Origin: Pseudorhizobium flavum
GTDB lineage: Bacteria > Pseudomonadota > Alphaproteobacteria > Rhizobiales > Rhizobiaceae
Direction: 5' to 3'
DNA length: 64,000 bases
NCBI RefSeq assembly: GCF_902502825.2
Contig: NZ_LR723670.1
Location: forward strand, 3,820,001 to 3,884,000
Under the pieces are notes generated by a model. It had not been told where the DNA came from. It worked only from the letters and a program-made list of their open reading frames with translations, and ran no database searches. Positions 45,772 through 54,963 of the stretch are shown in pieces. Position numbers and translations under genes: made by a program. Positions within the stretch are counted from its first letter, which is position 1. Each line of letters begins with the position of its first letter.

Positions 45772-46624
45772 TTGGGGCTCCATTGGGTTGGCGGTTGAGA
45801 AGGTCATGCATGTTGCGGCCGAGCACCGCCGATAGATCCTCGCCCCGAAACGGACCGTGACGCGTCAGGAGCGACAGGGTCTGGGGATAGGTCATGTGTT
45901 TGGTTGAGACCGGCCAGTCGGACCCCCAGAGCATCCGGTGGGGGCCGAAGGCTTGCGCAAAACAATCTGGGATCCAGCGCAAGGGGGAATAGGGGTATTC
46001 ATGGTCGCTCGCAGCGATATTCCCCATACCGGAATATTTAACGTAGATGTTGGAGCAGGCGGCGGCTGCAATCACGGCTTCACTGTCGCCAGGGCCCGTG
46101 CGGCTTCGGGGCCCCATAAAGGCGAAATGGTGCAGCAGGATCGGGATCTCCGGCATCCTGTTGGCCAGCTGGATGACTGCTTCGATCTGATGCGGCATTA
46201 CAGACAGGCTGGCAATCAGGCCTTGATCACGGGTCAGCCTGAAAAAGTCCATCATGTCCGGACCCACCAGACGGCTGCCATCTTCGTCTTCGGCGAGATA
46301 GAGGCTGAAGCCGCGAAACAGAAAGCGCGACAGTGCCGCCTCCAGGCGCGCGGCCGCCCCCGGTTGCCCGACAGCTGAAGACCACCAGCACTCCAGGTCG
46401 GGAAAGACGACGAACCGGCCAGGGTAGTCCGCAGCTGCCTTGAAGGCATAGTCGGTATTATCGCTATTGTCTCCGATTGCCGCAGCGATCAGCACGGCCT
46501 GTTTTACGCCTAACCGGTCCAATTCATGGATCAGGTTGGCAGCACTGGCACGGCTTGTCGCATCTGGAACCGCAGGCTGATAGGGCCAGCGGCGCCAGGC
46601 ATGGCAATGGGCGTCGATCCTCAT
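45758..46624 (-). CDS. Amidohydrolase-family sugar lactonase
   Basis: 288 residues. Metal motif HCH in MRIDAHCHAWRRWPY at the start, LLHHFAFMG in the middle and WGSDWPVS near the C-terminus with the catalytic Asp: the amidohydrolase_2 pattern of COG3618 lactonases such as L-fucono- and L-rhamnono-lactonase. Would open the sugar lactone made by the Gfo/Idh enzyme. Overlaps the transporter ATPase gene upstream (ATGA) and the SDR gene downstream. Confidence 0.84.
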   Translation of the reverse strand: MRIDAHCHAWRRWPYQPAVPDATSRASAANLIHELDRLGVKQAVLIAAAIGDNSDNTDYAFKAAADYPGRFVVFPDLECWWSSAVGQPGAAARLEAALSRFLFRGFSLYLAEDEDGSRLVGPDMMDFFRLTRDQGLIASLSVMPHQIEAVIQLANRMPEIPILLHHFAFMGPRSRTGPGDSEAVIAAAACSNIYVKYSGMGNIAASDHEYPYSPLRWIPDCFAQAFGPHRMLWGSDWPVSTKHMTYPQTLSLLTRHGPFRGEDLSAVLGRNMHDLLNRQPNGAPNEPD

Positions 46625-47589
46625 GCGGCCAGCGCTTTTTGCAAAGAGACAACTCTTTGGATCTCGGCGGCCGTCACGGGTGCTTGCCCGGGTCTTGCCA
46701 CCGACGCAATGGCGCGATCCGGCTCGGTCGCATAAAGGGCGAGTTTGGTTTCACCCGCCAGGAAGGGCTCGGGCGGCGCAATGTCGTCATCAAGGTTCCA
46801 AGCGACATCCGGATCTGGAGACGGGACGGCATCGATCAGCGCCCTCGTATAGGCATGGCGCGGGTCATGCACGACCTTTTCGGCCGCGCCGACCTCCATG
46901 ATCTGACCGCCATGCAGGACGACAATCGTGTCTGCGACCTGATATGCTGTCGTCAGATCATGCGTCACGTAGATGAGCGATATTCCAAGATCCCGCCGGA
47001 GCTCATAGAGGATGTCGAGAATGGTTGCGCGCAAGGAGGCGTCGACCATGGAGACCGGTTCATCAGCCAAGATGACGGTTGGATCGAGCAGCAAGGCCCG
47101 GGCAATCATGATGCGCTGCCGCTGACCTCCCGAAAGCTGGTGAGGGTATTTCCCAAGCGTGTTTTCGGGAACGAGGCCGACGCTTCTCAGCGTTGTCTCG
47201 ATACGCGCATAGGCCTCATCCCTCGATGCTGCGAGACCGAAGCTGCGCAGGGGTGTCACCAGCGGATGGTCGATCTTGTAGAAGGGATTGAAGGCGTCAA
47301 AAGGATCCTGAAAGATGGCCTGAACTTGGCGCCGGAACTTGCGCGCGCCATCACGCGTCAAGCCGGCTATGTTGTCTCCGTCGTACAGGACTTCGCCGAG
47401 CGTCGGGTTCCGGAAGCCAAGCAAGAGGCGGATTAGCGTGCTCTTGCCGCTGCCGCTTTCGCCCACCACCGCCGTGATTGAGGGTGTCTTGCCTCCAATC
47501 GACAAGGAAATGTCGTGCAAGGCCGTCTTGGCGCTTGCTCGCCCCGCATGAAAGACGACGCTTGCCGCCCTAACTTCCAGAAGTCCCAT
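46621..47589 (-). CDS. ABC importer ATPase, DppF/OppF type
   Basis: 322 residues. Walker A GESGSGKST, Q-loop FQDPFDAFNPFYKI, signature LSGGQRQRIMIARAL, Walker B VILADEPVSMVD, H-loop VTHDLTTAY, followed by the RDPRHAYTRALIDAVPSPDP-like C-terminal oligopeptide-transporter segment (here HDPRHAYTRALIDAVPSPDP). Second ATPase of a dipeptide/oligosaccharide importer. Its start overlaps the stop of the first ATPase by one base. Confidence 0.94.
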   Translation of the reverse strand: MGLLEVRAASVVFHAGRASAKTALHDISLSIGGKTPSITAVVGESGSGKSTLIRLLLGFRNPTLGEVLYDGDNIAGLTRDGARKFRRQVQAIFQDPFDAFNPFYKIDHPLVTPLRSFGLAASRDEAYARIETTLRSVGLVPENTLGKYPHQLSGGQRQRIMIARALLLDPTVILADEPVSMVDASLRATILDILYELRRDLGISLIYVTHDLTTAYQVADTIVVLHGGQIMEVGAAEKVVHDPRHAYTRALIDAVPSPDPDVAWNLDDDIAPPEPFLAGETKLALYATEPDRAIASVARPGQAPVTAAEIQRVVSLQKALAA

Positions 47590-48413
47590 TAACTTGACCT
47601 CCTATCGGCCGCAGCGGCACGAGTTCGCCGTTCAAAGGTGGGAAGGGAGTTGATCAGCATCTTGGTATAGTCGTGTTGCGGATTGGCGAAGACCTCCTTG
47701 ACCGGTCCCATCTCGACGAGCTTTCCGCGATACATGACCCCCAGCTTCGAGACGAAATGGGCCATCAGCGCCATGTCATGGCCGATCAGGATGACGGCGG
47801 CTCCGAGCTCCTTCTGCACCCGCCCGAGCGTCGCCAGGACCTGCTTTTGCACCATCACGTCAAGGGCGCTGGTCGGTTCGTCGGCGAGGATGACGCTTGG
47901 CTTTAGCGCGATCGACATGGCGATGCAGACGCGTTGTTTCATCCCACCGGACAGTTCGTGGGGGAAGCGATGGCGCACGGCAGCAGGCAGGCCGACGCGC
48001 TGCAGGAGGTCCTCGATGATGGAAACCCTGTCCTTGGGCGGATGGATGACGCCGTGGTCCTCAAAGATATCGTTGATCTGGCGGCCGATCCGCAGCACCG
48101 GGTTCAGCGAACTCATGGCGCCCTGCGGCACCAGTGACATCTCGGCAAACCGCAAACGGCGATAGCTTGCGTCCGGCACCTGCGCCAGGTCACGTCCGTT
48201 CAACAGCATCTGCCCCTTCGACACGACGCCGCCGCGCAGCATGCGCATGAGTGCAAGAATGGTGGTCGATTTGCCCGAGCCTGACTCGCCCACCAGCCCG
48301 AACCGCTCTCCTGCGCCGATGTCAAAGCTGACGTCGTCGACGGCAACAAAGCGACCGGCAGGGGTCGGGTATTCTATGGTGAGATTGCGGATATCGAGGA
48401 GAGGATCGCTCAT
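47589..48413 (-). CDS. ABC importer ATPase, DppD/OppD type
   Basis: 274 residues from ATG 48413. Walker A GESGSGKST, Q-loop SLVPQGAMSSLNPV, signature LSGGMKQRVCIAMSI, Walker B VILADEPTSALD, H-loop IGHDMALMAH, and the YTKMLINSLP end typical of OppD. The usual C-terminal Fe-S cysteine extension of some DppD proteins is not evident. Overlaps the permease gene upstream by four bases. Confidence 0.94.
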   Translation of the reverse strand: MSDPLLDIRNLTIEYPTPAGRFVAVDDVSFDIGAGERFGLVGESGSGKSTTILALMRMLRGGVVSKGQMLLNGRDLAQVPDASYRRLRFAEMSLVPQGAMSSLNPVLRIGRQINDIFEDHGVIHPPKDRVSIIEDLLQRVGLPAAVRHRFPHELSGGMKQRVCIAMSIALKPSVILADEPTSALDVMVQKQVLATLGRVQKELGAAVILIGHDMALMAHFVSKLGVMYRGKLVEMGPVKEVFANPQHDYTKMLINSLPTFERRTRAAAADRRSS

Positions 48414-49270
48414 GCGTGGCCTCCCAGACGCTTGTTGACGAAGGAGTCCAGTCCCATTGCGGTCAGCATGAGGCCGACGAAGATGATGGAGATCACGACG
48501 ATTGGCGGACCCCACCACCACCACATGCCGCGCAGAATGGCGCCGTAGAACTGGGCCCAATAGATGGTCGTTCCAAGGGTGAGCTGGTTTTGCGGACCAA
48601 GACCAAGTGCCTCCAGTCCGATCGTGGCCAGCATGGCTCCCGATACGGTGACAACGAAGCTTGCCGCGATAAAGGGCAGGAGATTGGGAAGGACCTCGAC
48701 GAACACGAGTTTCAGGCCACTGCTGCCATTGAGCCGCGCCACTTGGACATAGCCCCTCTCGCGCAAGGACAGGGTTTGCGCACGGATGGTGCGCGTTGCC
48801 ACCATCCAGGACAGGGAGGCGACGATGACCGCCATCAATCCCACCGTCATTTCGCGCACATTGGCGGCAACCAGGACGAGGATGGCAATCCCTGGAATCG
48901 TCATCATGACGTCGGTCAGCACGCGGATGATGGTGTCGACCACCCCCCCGACAAAGCCTGAGATCAGTCCGAGGGTCACTCCCAGGGTCAGGCTGATCAA
49001 GCCGGCGACTACCCCGATCGTCAGCGTGTTGGGCATGGCATGGATCAGCACGGTCACCATGTCGCGACCTTGTCCGTCTGTACCAAGCCAATGATCGGGA
49101 GAGGGGGGTTGGCGGGCAATCGTGGCGCCGACGCGCGCGGCTGTAGGATCGACGAGCAAAGGACCGATGATTGCGATGAGACAGATGAGGGCCAAAATTC
49201 CAAGACCGAAGGCGAGCGGTCGGTTTCGCAAAAGCTGTCGCGGCTGGACGAAAATGGCGGCCATGGTCAC
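48410..49270 (-). CDS. ABC permease, DppC type
   Basis: 286 residues (284 if it starts at the second M). N-terminal OppC-type helix (RPLAFGLGILALICLIAIIGPLL), then the periplasmic HWLGTDGQGRDMVTVLIH motif diagnostic of DppC/OppC, and the EAA loop GYVQVARLNGSSGLKLVFVEVLPNLLP. Six helices in all. Pairs with the DppB-type permease. Confidence 0.93.
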   Translation of the reverse strand: MTMAAIFVQPRQLLRNRPLAFGLGILALICLIAIIGPLLVDPTAARVGATIARQPPSPDHWLGTDGQGRDMVTVLIHAMPNTLTIGVVAGLISLTLGVTLGLISGFVGGVVDTIIRVLTDVMMTIPGIAILVLVAANVREMTVGLMAVIVASLSWMVATRTIRAQTLSLRERGYVQVARLNGSSGLKLVFVEVLPNLLPFIAASFVVTVSGAMLATIGLEALGLGPQNQLTLGTTIYWAQFYGAILRGMWWWWGPPIVVISIIFVGLMLTAMGLDSFVNKRLGGHA

Positions 49271-50268
49271 GCCTCCTCCGCAGCAATACGCGGGTCGATC
49301 AAAGGATAGATGAGGTCAAGAATGAACATCGCCACGGCGATCGAGATCGAAAGAACCAGGACGATGCCCTGGATGACGAAGTAGTCATTCGACTGGATGG
49401 CCTGATAGAGGCGAAAGCCAATCCCCGGATAGGAGAAGATTACCTCAACTAGGATGGCGCCCGATACGATGTGGCCCATTGCCAGGGCAAGCTTTGTCAG
49501 CTGTGGCAATAACGCGTTGCGCATTGCGTACCAAAAAAAGATGCGGCGTGGCTTCAGCCCTTTGGCGTCAGCCAGCGAGATGTAGTCCTCGCCTAAAACA
49601 CTCACCATCATGCCGCGCATGCCAAGCGCCCAGGCGCCGATCTCGGCCAGGATGATGGAGGCGGCGGGCAGCGCCGCATGCATGGCAATGGCCGATATGG
49701 TCTCCCAGTTGAAGCCGGTCTGGATGCCGAAGGGCAATCCTCCGCCCGCGGGGAAGATGCGCCAGACGATGGCGAAGACGTAAAGCAGCACCATCCCGAT
49801 GAGGAAATAGGGAACAGAGGACAATAGAACCACCGACGACCCGAAGGGCTGCAGCCAACGCGGCACGCGCGGCCAGCCCATCAGACCACCAAGCAGCGTG
49901 CCAAGCGTAAAACTGACGAGTGTCGCAAAGCCCAAAAGGCCAAGCGTCCAAGGCAGGCCGGCCAGGATGGCATCAACGACACGCTCGGGATAGGCCGCAA
50001 GGGATACGCCCAGATCAAGGCGAAGCGTGGCACCCCAATAGGACAGGTATTGTTCCCACAATGGCCGATCCAGACCAAAACGGCTTCTGTAGGACTCCAC
50101 CATTGCCGAGATGTCGCCACCCCCGCTACCGGTCGCCAGCAATTGGTTGAGCTGGGCCTCGACGGGATCTCCGGGCATCAGGCGGGGCAGCAGGAAGTTA
50201 ATCGAGACAGCCAGGATGATGACCAGAAGCATGAGGCCGAAGCGGCGAGTGACGTAGCGGAAATACAT
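49267..50268 (-). CDS. ABC permease, DppB type
   Basis: 333 residues. Opens with the DppB signature helix (RRFGLMLLVIILAVSINFLLPRLMPGDP) and holds the EAA loop EDYISLADAKGLKPRRIFFWYAMRNALLPQ. Six helices, ends YPLIDPRI. In clusters with sugar enzymes this importer type usually brings in oligosaccharides or glycosides rather than peptides. Confidence 0.93.
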   Translation of the reverse strand: MYFRYVTRRFGLMLLVIILAVSINFLLPRLMPGDPVEAQLNQLLATGSGGGDISAMVESYRSRFGLDRPLWEQYLSYWGATLRLDLGVSLAAYPERVVDAILAGLPWTLGLLGFATLVSFTLGTLLGGLMGWPRVPRWLQPFGSSVVLLSSVPYFLIGMVLLYVFAIVWRIFPAGGGLPFGIQTGFNWETISAIAMHAALPAASIILAEIGAWALGMRGMMVSVLGEDYISLADAKGLKPRRIFFWYAMRNALLPQLTKLALAMGHIVSGAILVEVIFSYPGIGFRLYQAIQSNDYFVIQGIVLVLSISIAVAMFILDLIYPLIDPRIAAEEA

Positions 50269-50277
50269 GGCGAGCCC

Positions 50278-51471
50278 TCAGATCAGCATGTCTTGCAAAA
50301 CCGCCTCGGTCAGACCCAGTCCAAAGCCGGGTTCGGCATTGGGTATGAGTAGGCCTTGGTCGGGCACGGCCATGCCAGGAAATATCAAGGCGTCCTTCAG
50401 CGGCACGCCCGGAGCCGAGCCGAGGAAGAATTCCCCCCAGCGCATGTTGGCGCTCGCATAGGTGAGATGCTGCCCATAGGGTGTGTTCATCCCGGCATGC
50501 AGGATCACCTCGATCCCGGCCGCTTCGGCAATGTGATTGATGCGCATTGACCCGGTCAACCCGCCAGCCCAGCAGATGTCGGGTTGGAAAATATCGGCCA
50601 ACTGACGGCTGGCGGCAGTCAGAAAGCTTGAGGGCGTGTACCAGTGTTCACCAGTTGCAAGGCTCATCCACGGCAGTCGGTTGCGAAGTCCGGCATGGGC
50701 TTCCAACTGATCGGGCAGCAGACAGTCTTCGATCCAGCGCAATCCATAGGGGCGAAGACGCTCTGCAAGGCGAACGGCATATTCCAGGTCGAAGGCGAGC
50801 CAGCAGTCAAGCATCAGCTCCACCGTCGGGCCGATCATCTCGCGTGTTCGATGAACGAGCTCCTCATTGGCCGTCAGTCCTGCCAGCCCGTCAAAGCTGC
50901 CATAGGGGCATGCAAGCTTCGTTGCCTGAAACCCGAGCTCCATGTGCCAGTCGGTGTCGTTTCCTGTGGCATAGCAGAAGATGCTGTCATGGACGGGCCC
51001 GCCGATCAGCTCATAAACGGGTCTGTCGAGAACCTTGCCCTTCAGGTCCCACAGCGCAAGGTCGACCGCGCTGATGGCATAGGCGGCGATCCCTGAGGAT
51101 CCATAGGGGGAGGAGGCCCGCATCATCATGTCCCAGGCCCGATCGGTGGCAAGTGCCTCCTGACCTTCCAGCAAGGGGGAAAAATGATCATTGATCAGAC
51201 TGATGACGGCGCGCCCATGGCGGCTGACGCCAAAGCCGGTCGTACCGTCTTCGGCCGTGACCAGGCATCCGACTGCGCCATCGAGCCGCCAGCTCGACCT
51301 GCTGGCCTTAAACTGTGAGTAGCCGGACATCGGGCCCGCCACCCGCGCCTGGCGGGTCCATGGATCTCGCCGCGGCTGTGCGCCCGAAGGCGTCTTTTCC
51401 CTGTAAAGCGCACCGACCATCTCGCTGCGGATGGCAAAGGCTCTGATCTGCTTGATTTTCACCGCGTTCAC
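50278..51471 (-). CDS. Enolase-superfamily dehydratase, L-rhamnonate dehydratase-like
   Basis: 397 residues from GTG 51471. Mandelate-racemase-subgroup fold: N-terminal capping domain, then the barrel with LMLDCWLAFD (first metal Asp), WIEDCLLPD (Glu) and TGEHWYTP (Glu). ISAVDLALWDLKGKVLDRPVYELIGG is strongly shared with L-rhamnonate dehydratase (YfaW/RhmD), and the KLACPYGS loop sits where that enzyme holds its substrate-binding residues. It would turn an aldonic acid into a 2-keto-3-deoxy acid. The catalytic His is probably in EVILHAGMN. Exact sugar unknown. Confidence 0.83.
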   Translation of the reverse strand: MNAVKIKQIRAFAIRSEMVGALYREKTPSGAQPRRDPWTRQARVAGPMSGYSQFKASRSSWRLDGAVGCLVTAEDGTTGFGVSRHGRAVISLINDHFSPLLEGQEALATDRAWDMMMRASSPYGSSGIAAYAISAVDLALWDLKGKVLDRPVYELIGGPVHDSIFCYATGNDTDWHMELGFQATKLACPYGSFDGLAGLTANEELVHRTREMIGPTVELMLDCWLAFDLEYAVRLAERLRPYGLRWIEDCLLPDQLEAHAGLRNRLPWMSLATGEHWYTPSSFLTAASRQLADIFQPDICWAGGLTGSMRINHIAEAAGIEVILHAGMNTPYGQHLTYASANMRWGEFFLGSAPGVPLKDALIFPGMAVPDQGLLIPNAEPGFGLGLTEAVLQDMLI

Positions 51472-51494
51472 TCTTGTGACAAAGCTCGTGGGAA

Positions 51495-51520
51495 GCGAGC
51501 CTTTTGAAAGACCCGCTCGC
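51495..51520 (-). promoter_or_regulatory. Intercistronic hairpin after the binding-protein gene
   Basis: GCGAGC and GCTCGC flank a 14-base loop in the 55-base gap between the binding-protein and dehydratase genes. Third case in this window of a hairpin right after a binding-protein gene. Confidence 0.45.
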
Positions 51521-51526
51521 CATGGG

Positions 51527-53293
51527 TTACTGGGTGGGCTGAAGACGGTGGATCACCAATGCAAAACCTTCCCACGGCAGGGGTTGGGCGACATAGGGAT
51601 TGTCAAAGGAGGGATAGCCCGTCCAGTAGGTCGTATTGAACGGTTGCGTTTGAATTTCCTCAAACAGCGGGATTTCCGGCAAGTCGCGGACAAAGATCGC
51701 GGTCGCCTGCTCAACGAGCTCCATGTATTCGGGATTATCCGGCGAGGGCTGGGAGGCTTCCATCTTGTCGAGCAAAGCGTCGAGGTCGGGATTGCCGTAG
51801 CGCGTGACGGCGCGTAGATTGGTCGCCGCCTGCCCTTCTGGCGCTGCATATTTGGAATGGAAGTGCTCCAGGGTTTGCCAGGGATCATAGAGGCTCCCGC
51901 AATGGGGATAGACGCTTAATCCGAAATTTCCCGTCGACAGCGCTTCCGTCTGGGCGGTCACCTGCTGGACATTGACGATGGCATCAAAGCCTGCCGATTT
52001 CAGTTGCTGGACGAGAACCGGGCCGACCGGGTCGCCCTGTCCGACTTGAACAGCGATCTGCAGCGGGCTTCCATCCGGCTGCACCCATGTGCCGGCGCTC
52101 TTCGTGAAGCCGGCGCCCTGGAGCAGTTGGTCGACCTTGGAAAGGTCGTGTTGATCCAGGGTGCCGACATCGAGGCTCTTTTCAAGCTGATCGACATAGT
52201 CGAGCATCCCGCGATAGGACGAAAACGGCAAGATTGCCTTCTTGACGGAGCCCTCATAAGCGAGGTTGACGATCTGGTCGCGGTCAATTGCGGCATTGAT
52301 CGCCTGACGCAGGGCGACATTATCGAAAGGCTGGCGCTGCGTGTTAAAACGGATGCCGACGACGCAGCCATTCGGGGCGCCCCAGACAGGTCCCTCATTG
52401 TTCCAGGCCGTCAGGTTTGGGTTCTGGAAGCGGATCGCTTCAAACACGCCTGATTGGATGTTGCGACCGATATCGATCTGGTTGGTGGCGTAAAGCTGGG
52501 GCATGGCTTCGGCGGTCGCGGGGACATAAATGACCCGCTCCACCTTCGGCATTGCCTCAACAAGCCCGGCATCTTGTGCCCACCATTCATCACGCCGATC
52601 GAAAAACAGCGAGCTGGCATCCGATTTGACAAGCTTGAACGGTCCAGTGCCGACCGGCCAGCCGTTAGCGAGATCGAAATTATTGAACGTCTTGGGATCG
52701 TTCCCCTCCCAGATGTGCTGGGGGACGACCACGAGGCGTGTTGACTGGCCCGTTGCCAGAAAATCGGTGGCCCATCTGGGACCTGGTTTCGTCAAGGATA
52801 CTTTGACGGTCAAGGGATCGATGACTTCGGCCGAGGCGACCCATTCATCGATCGCGCTCGAAAACAGCAGATCCGGTGCTGCGGCCTTCAGCATGGAGAA
52901 GGTGAAGGCGACATCCTCGGCATCCAGGGCCTCGCCGTCACTCCAGCGTACGCCTTCGCGCAGCTTGATGGTCACTTGTGTATAGTCGTCGTTGTAGCTG
53001 TAGCTTTCACCGATCCAGGGGATCAGCTCATTGGTGAAGTGATTAGTGTAAAACAGCGCTTCATTGACGGTATAGTGCAGGCTGTTGCGCTGGTGGAGCA
53101 AAACCCCGGCATAGGGATTGAAATTCTCTGTCGACGGGACCGCGTTATAGTAATCCCAACCCTGGCTAATTAAGGTGCGATTGCGCGGCACATCCGGCAC
53201 GGTCTGGCCATAGGCCATTGTCGTGGAGAGCAAGACGGCGGCCAAGACGGCTGCACCGGCACTCTTTGCCCCAGTTGAACGAAATTTTGGCAT
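51527..53293 (-). CDS. ABC binding protein, DppA/OppA type (family 5)
   Basis: 588 residues from ATG 53293, with GGAGGAG five bases before it. Signal peptide (AGAAVLAAVLLSTTMAYG-QTV). SBP_bac_5 fold: ITIKLREGVRWSDGEALDAEDVAFTF, PVGTGPFKLVKSDASS, GIRFNTQRQPFDNVALRQAINAAIDRDQIV. Periplasmic receptor for the importer encoded downstream. The long chain leaves room for a bulky ligand such as an oligosaccharide. A perfect LacI-type palindrome lies 90 bases upstream. Confidence 0.93.
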   Translation of the reverse strand: MPKFRSTGAKSAGAAVLAAVLLSTTMAYGQTVPDVPRNRTLISQGWDYYNAVPSTENFNPYAGVLLHQRNSLHYTVNEALFYTNHFTNELIPWIGESYSYNDDYTQVTIKLREGVRWSDGEALDAEDVAFTFSMLKAAAPDLLFSSAIDEWVASAEVIDPLTVKVSLTKPGPRWATDFLATGQSTRLVVVPQHIWEGNDPKTFNNFDLANGWPVGTGPFKLVKSDASSLFFDRRDEWWAQDAGLVEAMPKVERVIYVPATAEAMPQLYATNQIDIGRNIQSGVFEAIRFQNPNLTAWNNEGPVWGAPNGCVVGIRFNTQRQPFDNVALRQAINAAIDRDQIVNLAYEGSVKKAILPFSSYRGMLDYVDQLEKSLDVGTLDQHDLSKVDQLLQGAGFTKSAGTWVQPDGSPLQIAVQVGQGDPVGPVLVQQLKSAGFDAIVNVQQVTAQTEALSTGNFGLSVYPHCGSLYDPWQTLEHFHSKYAAPEGQAATNLRAVTRYGNPDLDALLDKMEASQPSPDNPEYMELVEQATAIFVRDLPEIPLFEEIQTQPFNTTYWTGYPSFDNPYVAQPLPWEGFALVIHRLQPTQ

Positions 53294-53382
53294 GCTCTCC
53301 TCCCAATCCAAAGTGACAAGAGGCCTCCCCATGCCCCCTGCGCGGCCTCGCGCCGCTTTTCCTTGCTCGCCGTTTCCATAAA

Positions 53383-53400
53383 ATGGAAAGCGCTTTCCAT
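53383..53400 (-). promoter_or_regulatory. LacI-type operator, perfect 18-bp palindrome
   Basis: ATGGAAAGCGCTTTCCAT upstream of the binding-protein gene. It matches 54858-54873 in 15 of 16 core bases, and has the central CG and AAAGCGCTTT core of LacI/CcpA/GalR-type operators. A further overlapping half (TTTCCAT at 53374) makes a second symmetric pair. Likely bound by the LacI regulator at 54964. Confidence 0.8.
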
Positions 53401-53462
53401 CTACTCCAACCGACTGGTATGCGTCAATAGGCCAGTAGGCCCGATTGATCCTACGGTGCCGC

Positions 53463-53795
53463 TTAAACGTGGTGTGAAAGCGCGAACACCTTCTCCAGGG
53501 CTTCCTGAACTGGGAGATCGCCATCCATCTCAAGTACGTCGGCCATATAGGCCCGCCATCGCAAAATGGTCGGATGATCAGCCTGGCCAGTGACCGTGGA
53601 ATCGATAAGGACATGGCCAAACACGCAGCCACTGTCTTCATGGACAAAGATGTCGTAGTGCCGGTAGCCGAGCTGTTCGAGCGCCTCGACCATCTCCGGC
53701 CAGATCTGCGCGTGGCGGCGCTTGTATTCTGCAATCTTGCCTTGCCGGATGCGAAGCAGGAATGCCTTGGTGGAGCCCATCGCTTCTGCCGTCAC
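53463..53795 (-). CDS. L-rhamnose mutarotase family protein
   Basis: 110 residues from GTG 53795, overlapping the stop of the dehydrogenase gene; a shorter start at M6 (53780) is possible. AFLLRIRQGKIAEYKRRHAQIWPEMVEALEQLGYRHYDIFVHEDSG is the RhaM (DUF718) signature with the active-site His/Tyr/Trp residues, and LRWRAYMADVLEMDGD marks the end. Interconverts anomers of a 6-deoxyhexose such as L-rhamnose or L-fucose. Its presence is the main pointer to the sugar class handled by this locus. Confidence 0.88.
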   Translation of the reverse strand: MTAEAMGSTKAFLLRIRQGKIAEYKRRHAQIWPEMVEALEQLGYRHYDIFVHEDSGCVFGHVLIDSTVTGQADHPTILRWRAYMADVLEMDGDLPVQEALEKVFALSHHV

Positions 53796-54856
53796 AGATG
53801 AGCCCGGATGGTTTGAACCTGTCCGTCCTGCCGGGAAGATTGCAGCAGTGCCGCAATGGTTGCGACGGTCTGGGCGCCGTTGATGCTGGTGGACAGGTTC
53901 GTACCGGCATTGCGCGCAAGATCGACGAGCGCATCTACCGGGCCATCGCAGCGATAAGCCCAGTCTCCATCGGAAAGGTTCAAGCGCTCAACCTCGCCGC
54001 TTACTTGGCGAATTTCGCAAAAGTCGCGATCAAATTCTGCGGCGATGACGCCCTCGCTGCCGGCCAGATAGATGCGCATCAATGCCCGGTTTCCCTGCGG
54101 CATGGCTGCAGCCCCCGAAATTGCTGCCACGGCTGAATTGGATAGGCAAAGACTGGCGGCATTGGCAAGGTCGATGCCGTCGCGCCCGAAGGTCGATCCG
54201 CCTATCTTAGTCGGCGCAAGGCCAGTGAGAAGAAACAAGAGCGACAGGGCGTGGCTGAGCTGCCCATAGGCAAATCCACCACCTTTCCCAGGATCCTGCC
54301 AAGTGCTGCGATCCGGCCTGAAGAGTGAGCTTTCCCACTGCCGCAGACCCGCCTGGCCTTCAAAGACATCGCGCGTGGCGGAGATGAAGCTGACCGCTGC
54401 GTGCTCGATTGTCCCGATCGCACCTTCAGCGATCTTCAGGGTCAAGTGATCGACTTGCGGCAGATAATTGTAGCCGTGGGCGACGAGAAGATGACGTCCA
54501 TGGCCCTTGGCCAGGGCCACCAGATCCCAGGCTTCGCCCACATCCAGCGTCATCGGCTTTTCGCAAAGAACATGCGCTCCCGATGTGATCGCCGCGCGGG
54601 CATGCTGATAGTGCAGGTGATGGGGCGAAGCGACGATCACCACGTCGGGGCGTCGGGAAAGAACCTCCTGGAAATCTTCAGAAGCAAAGGCAAAGCCGAA
54701 ATGCTCCTTCACCTTTGAAAGTTCCTCCTGGCCAAGTCGCGATACGCCATCCAGGATGACGTCGCTGCGTCGCGCCAAAGCAGGAATGTGGTTTTGCGCT
54801 GCGTACCAGCCAGCACCGATAACCGAGGCTCGGATCTTTGCCATGGAGAAACTCAT
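53792..54856 (-). CDS. Gfo/Idh/MocA-family dehydrogenase
   Basis: About 354 residues; starts at MSFSMAKIR (54856) or MAKIR (54844), neither with a strong ribosome site. Rossmann motif VIGAGWYAAQNHIPAL, CEKPMTLDVGEAW with the conserved EKP, and the C-terminal domain with GGGFAYGQLSHALSLLFLL. NAD(P)-dependent sugar oxidation to a lactone would feed the amidohydrolase lactonase. The operator at 54858 touches its start, so it is probably the first gene of the repressed minus-strand operon. Confidence 0.86.
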   Translation of the reverse strand: MSFSMAKIRASVIGAGWYAAQNHIPALARRSDVILDGVSRLGQEELSKVKEHFGFAFASEDFQEVLSRRPDVVIVASPHHLHYQHARAAITSGAHVLCEKPMTLDVGEAWDLVALAKGHGRHLLVAHGYNYLPQVDHLTLKIAEGAIGTIEHAAVSFISATRDVFEGQAGLRQWESSLFRPDRSTWQDPGKGGGFAYGQLSHALSLLFLLTGLAPTKIGGSTFGRDGIDLANAASLCLSNSAVAAISGAAAMPQGNRALMRIYLAGSEGVIAAEFDRDFCEIRQVSGEVERLNLSDGDWAYRCDGPVDALVDLARNAGTNLSTSINGAQTVATIAALLQSSRQDGQVQTIRAHL

Positions 54857-54857
54857 T

Positions 54858-54873
54858 TGGAAAACGCTTTCCA
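54858..54873 (-). promoter_or_regulatory. LacI-type operator at the divergent promoter
   Basis: TGGAAAACGCTTTCCA, symmetric except for one pair and matching the palindrome at 53383-53400. It lies between the dehydrogenase gene and the divergent lacI-type gene, so it can control both. Confidence 0.75.
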
Positions 54874-54963
54874 TTCTGATAGGATCTATGCCATGGAGAA
54901 GTCAAGCAAGCTTGTTCATTCGCATCCGGCCTGTATATGTCGGTTTCATAAACCTGGACGGAT

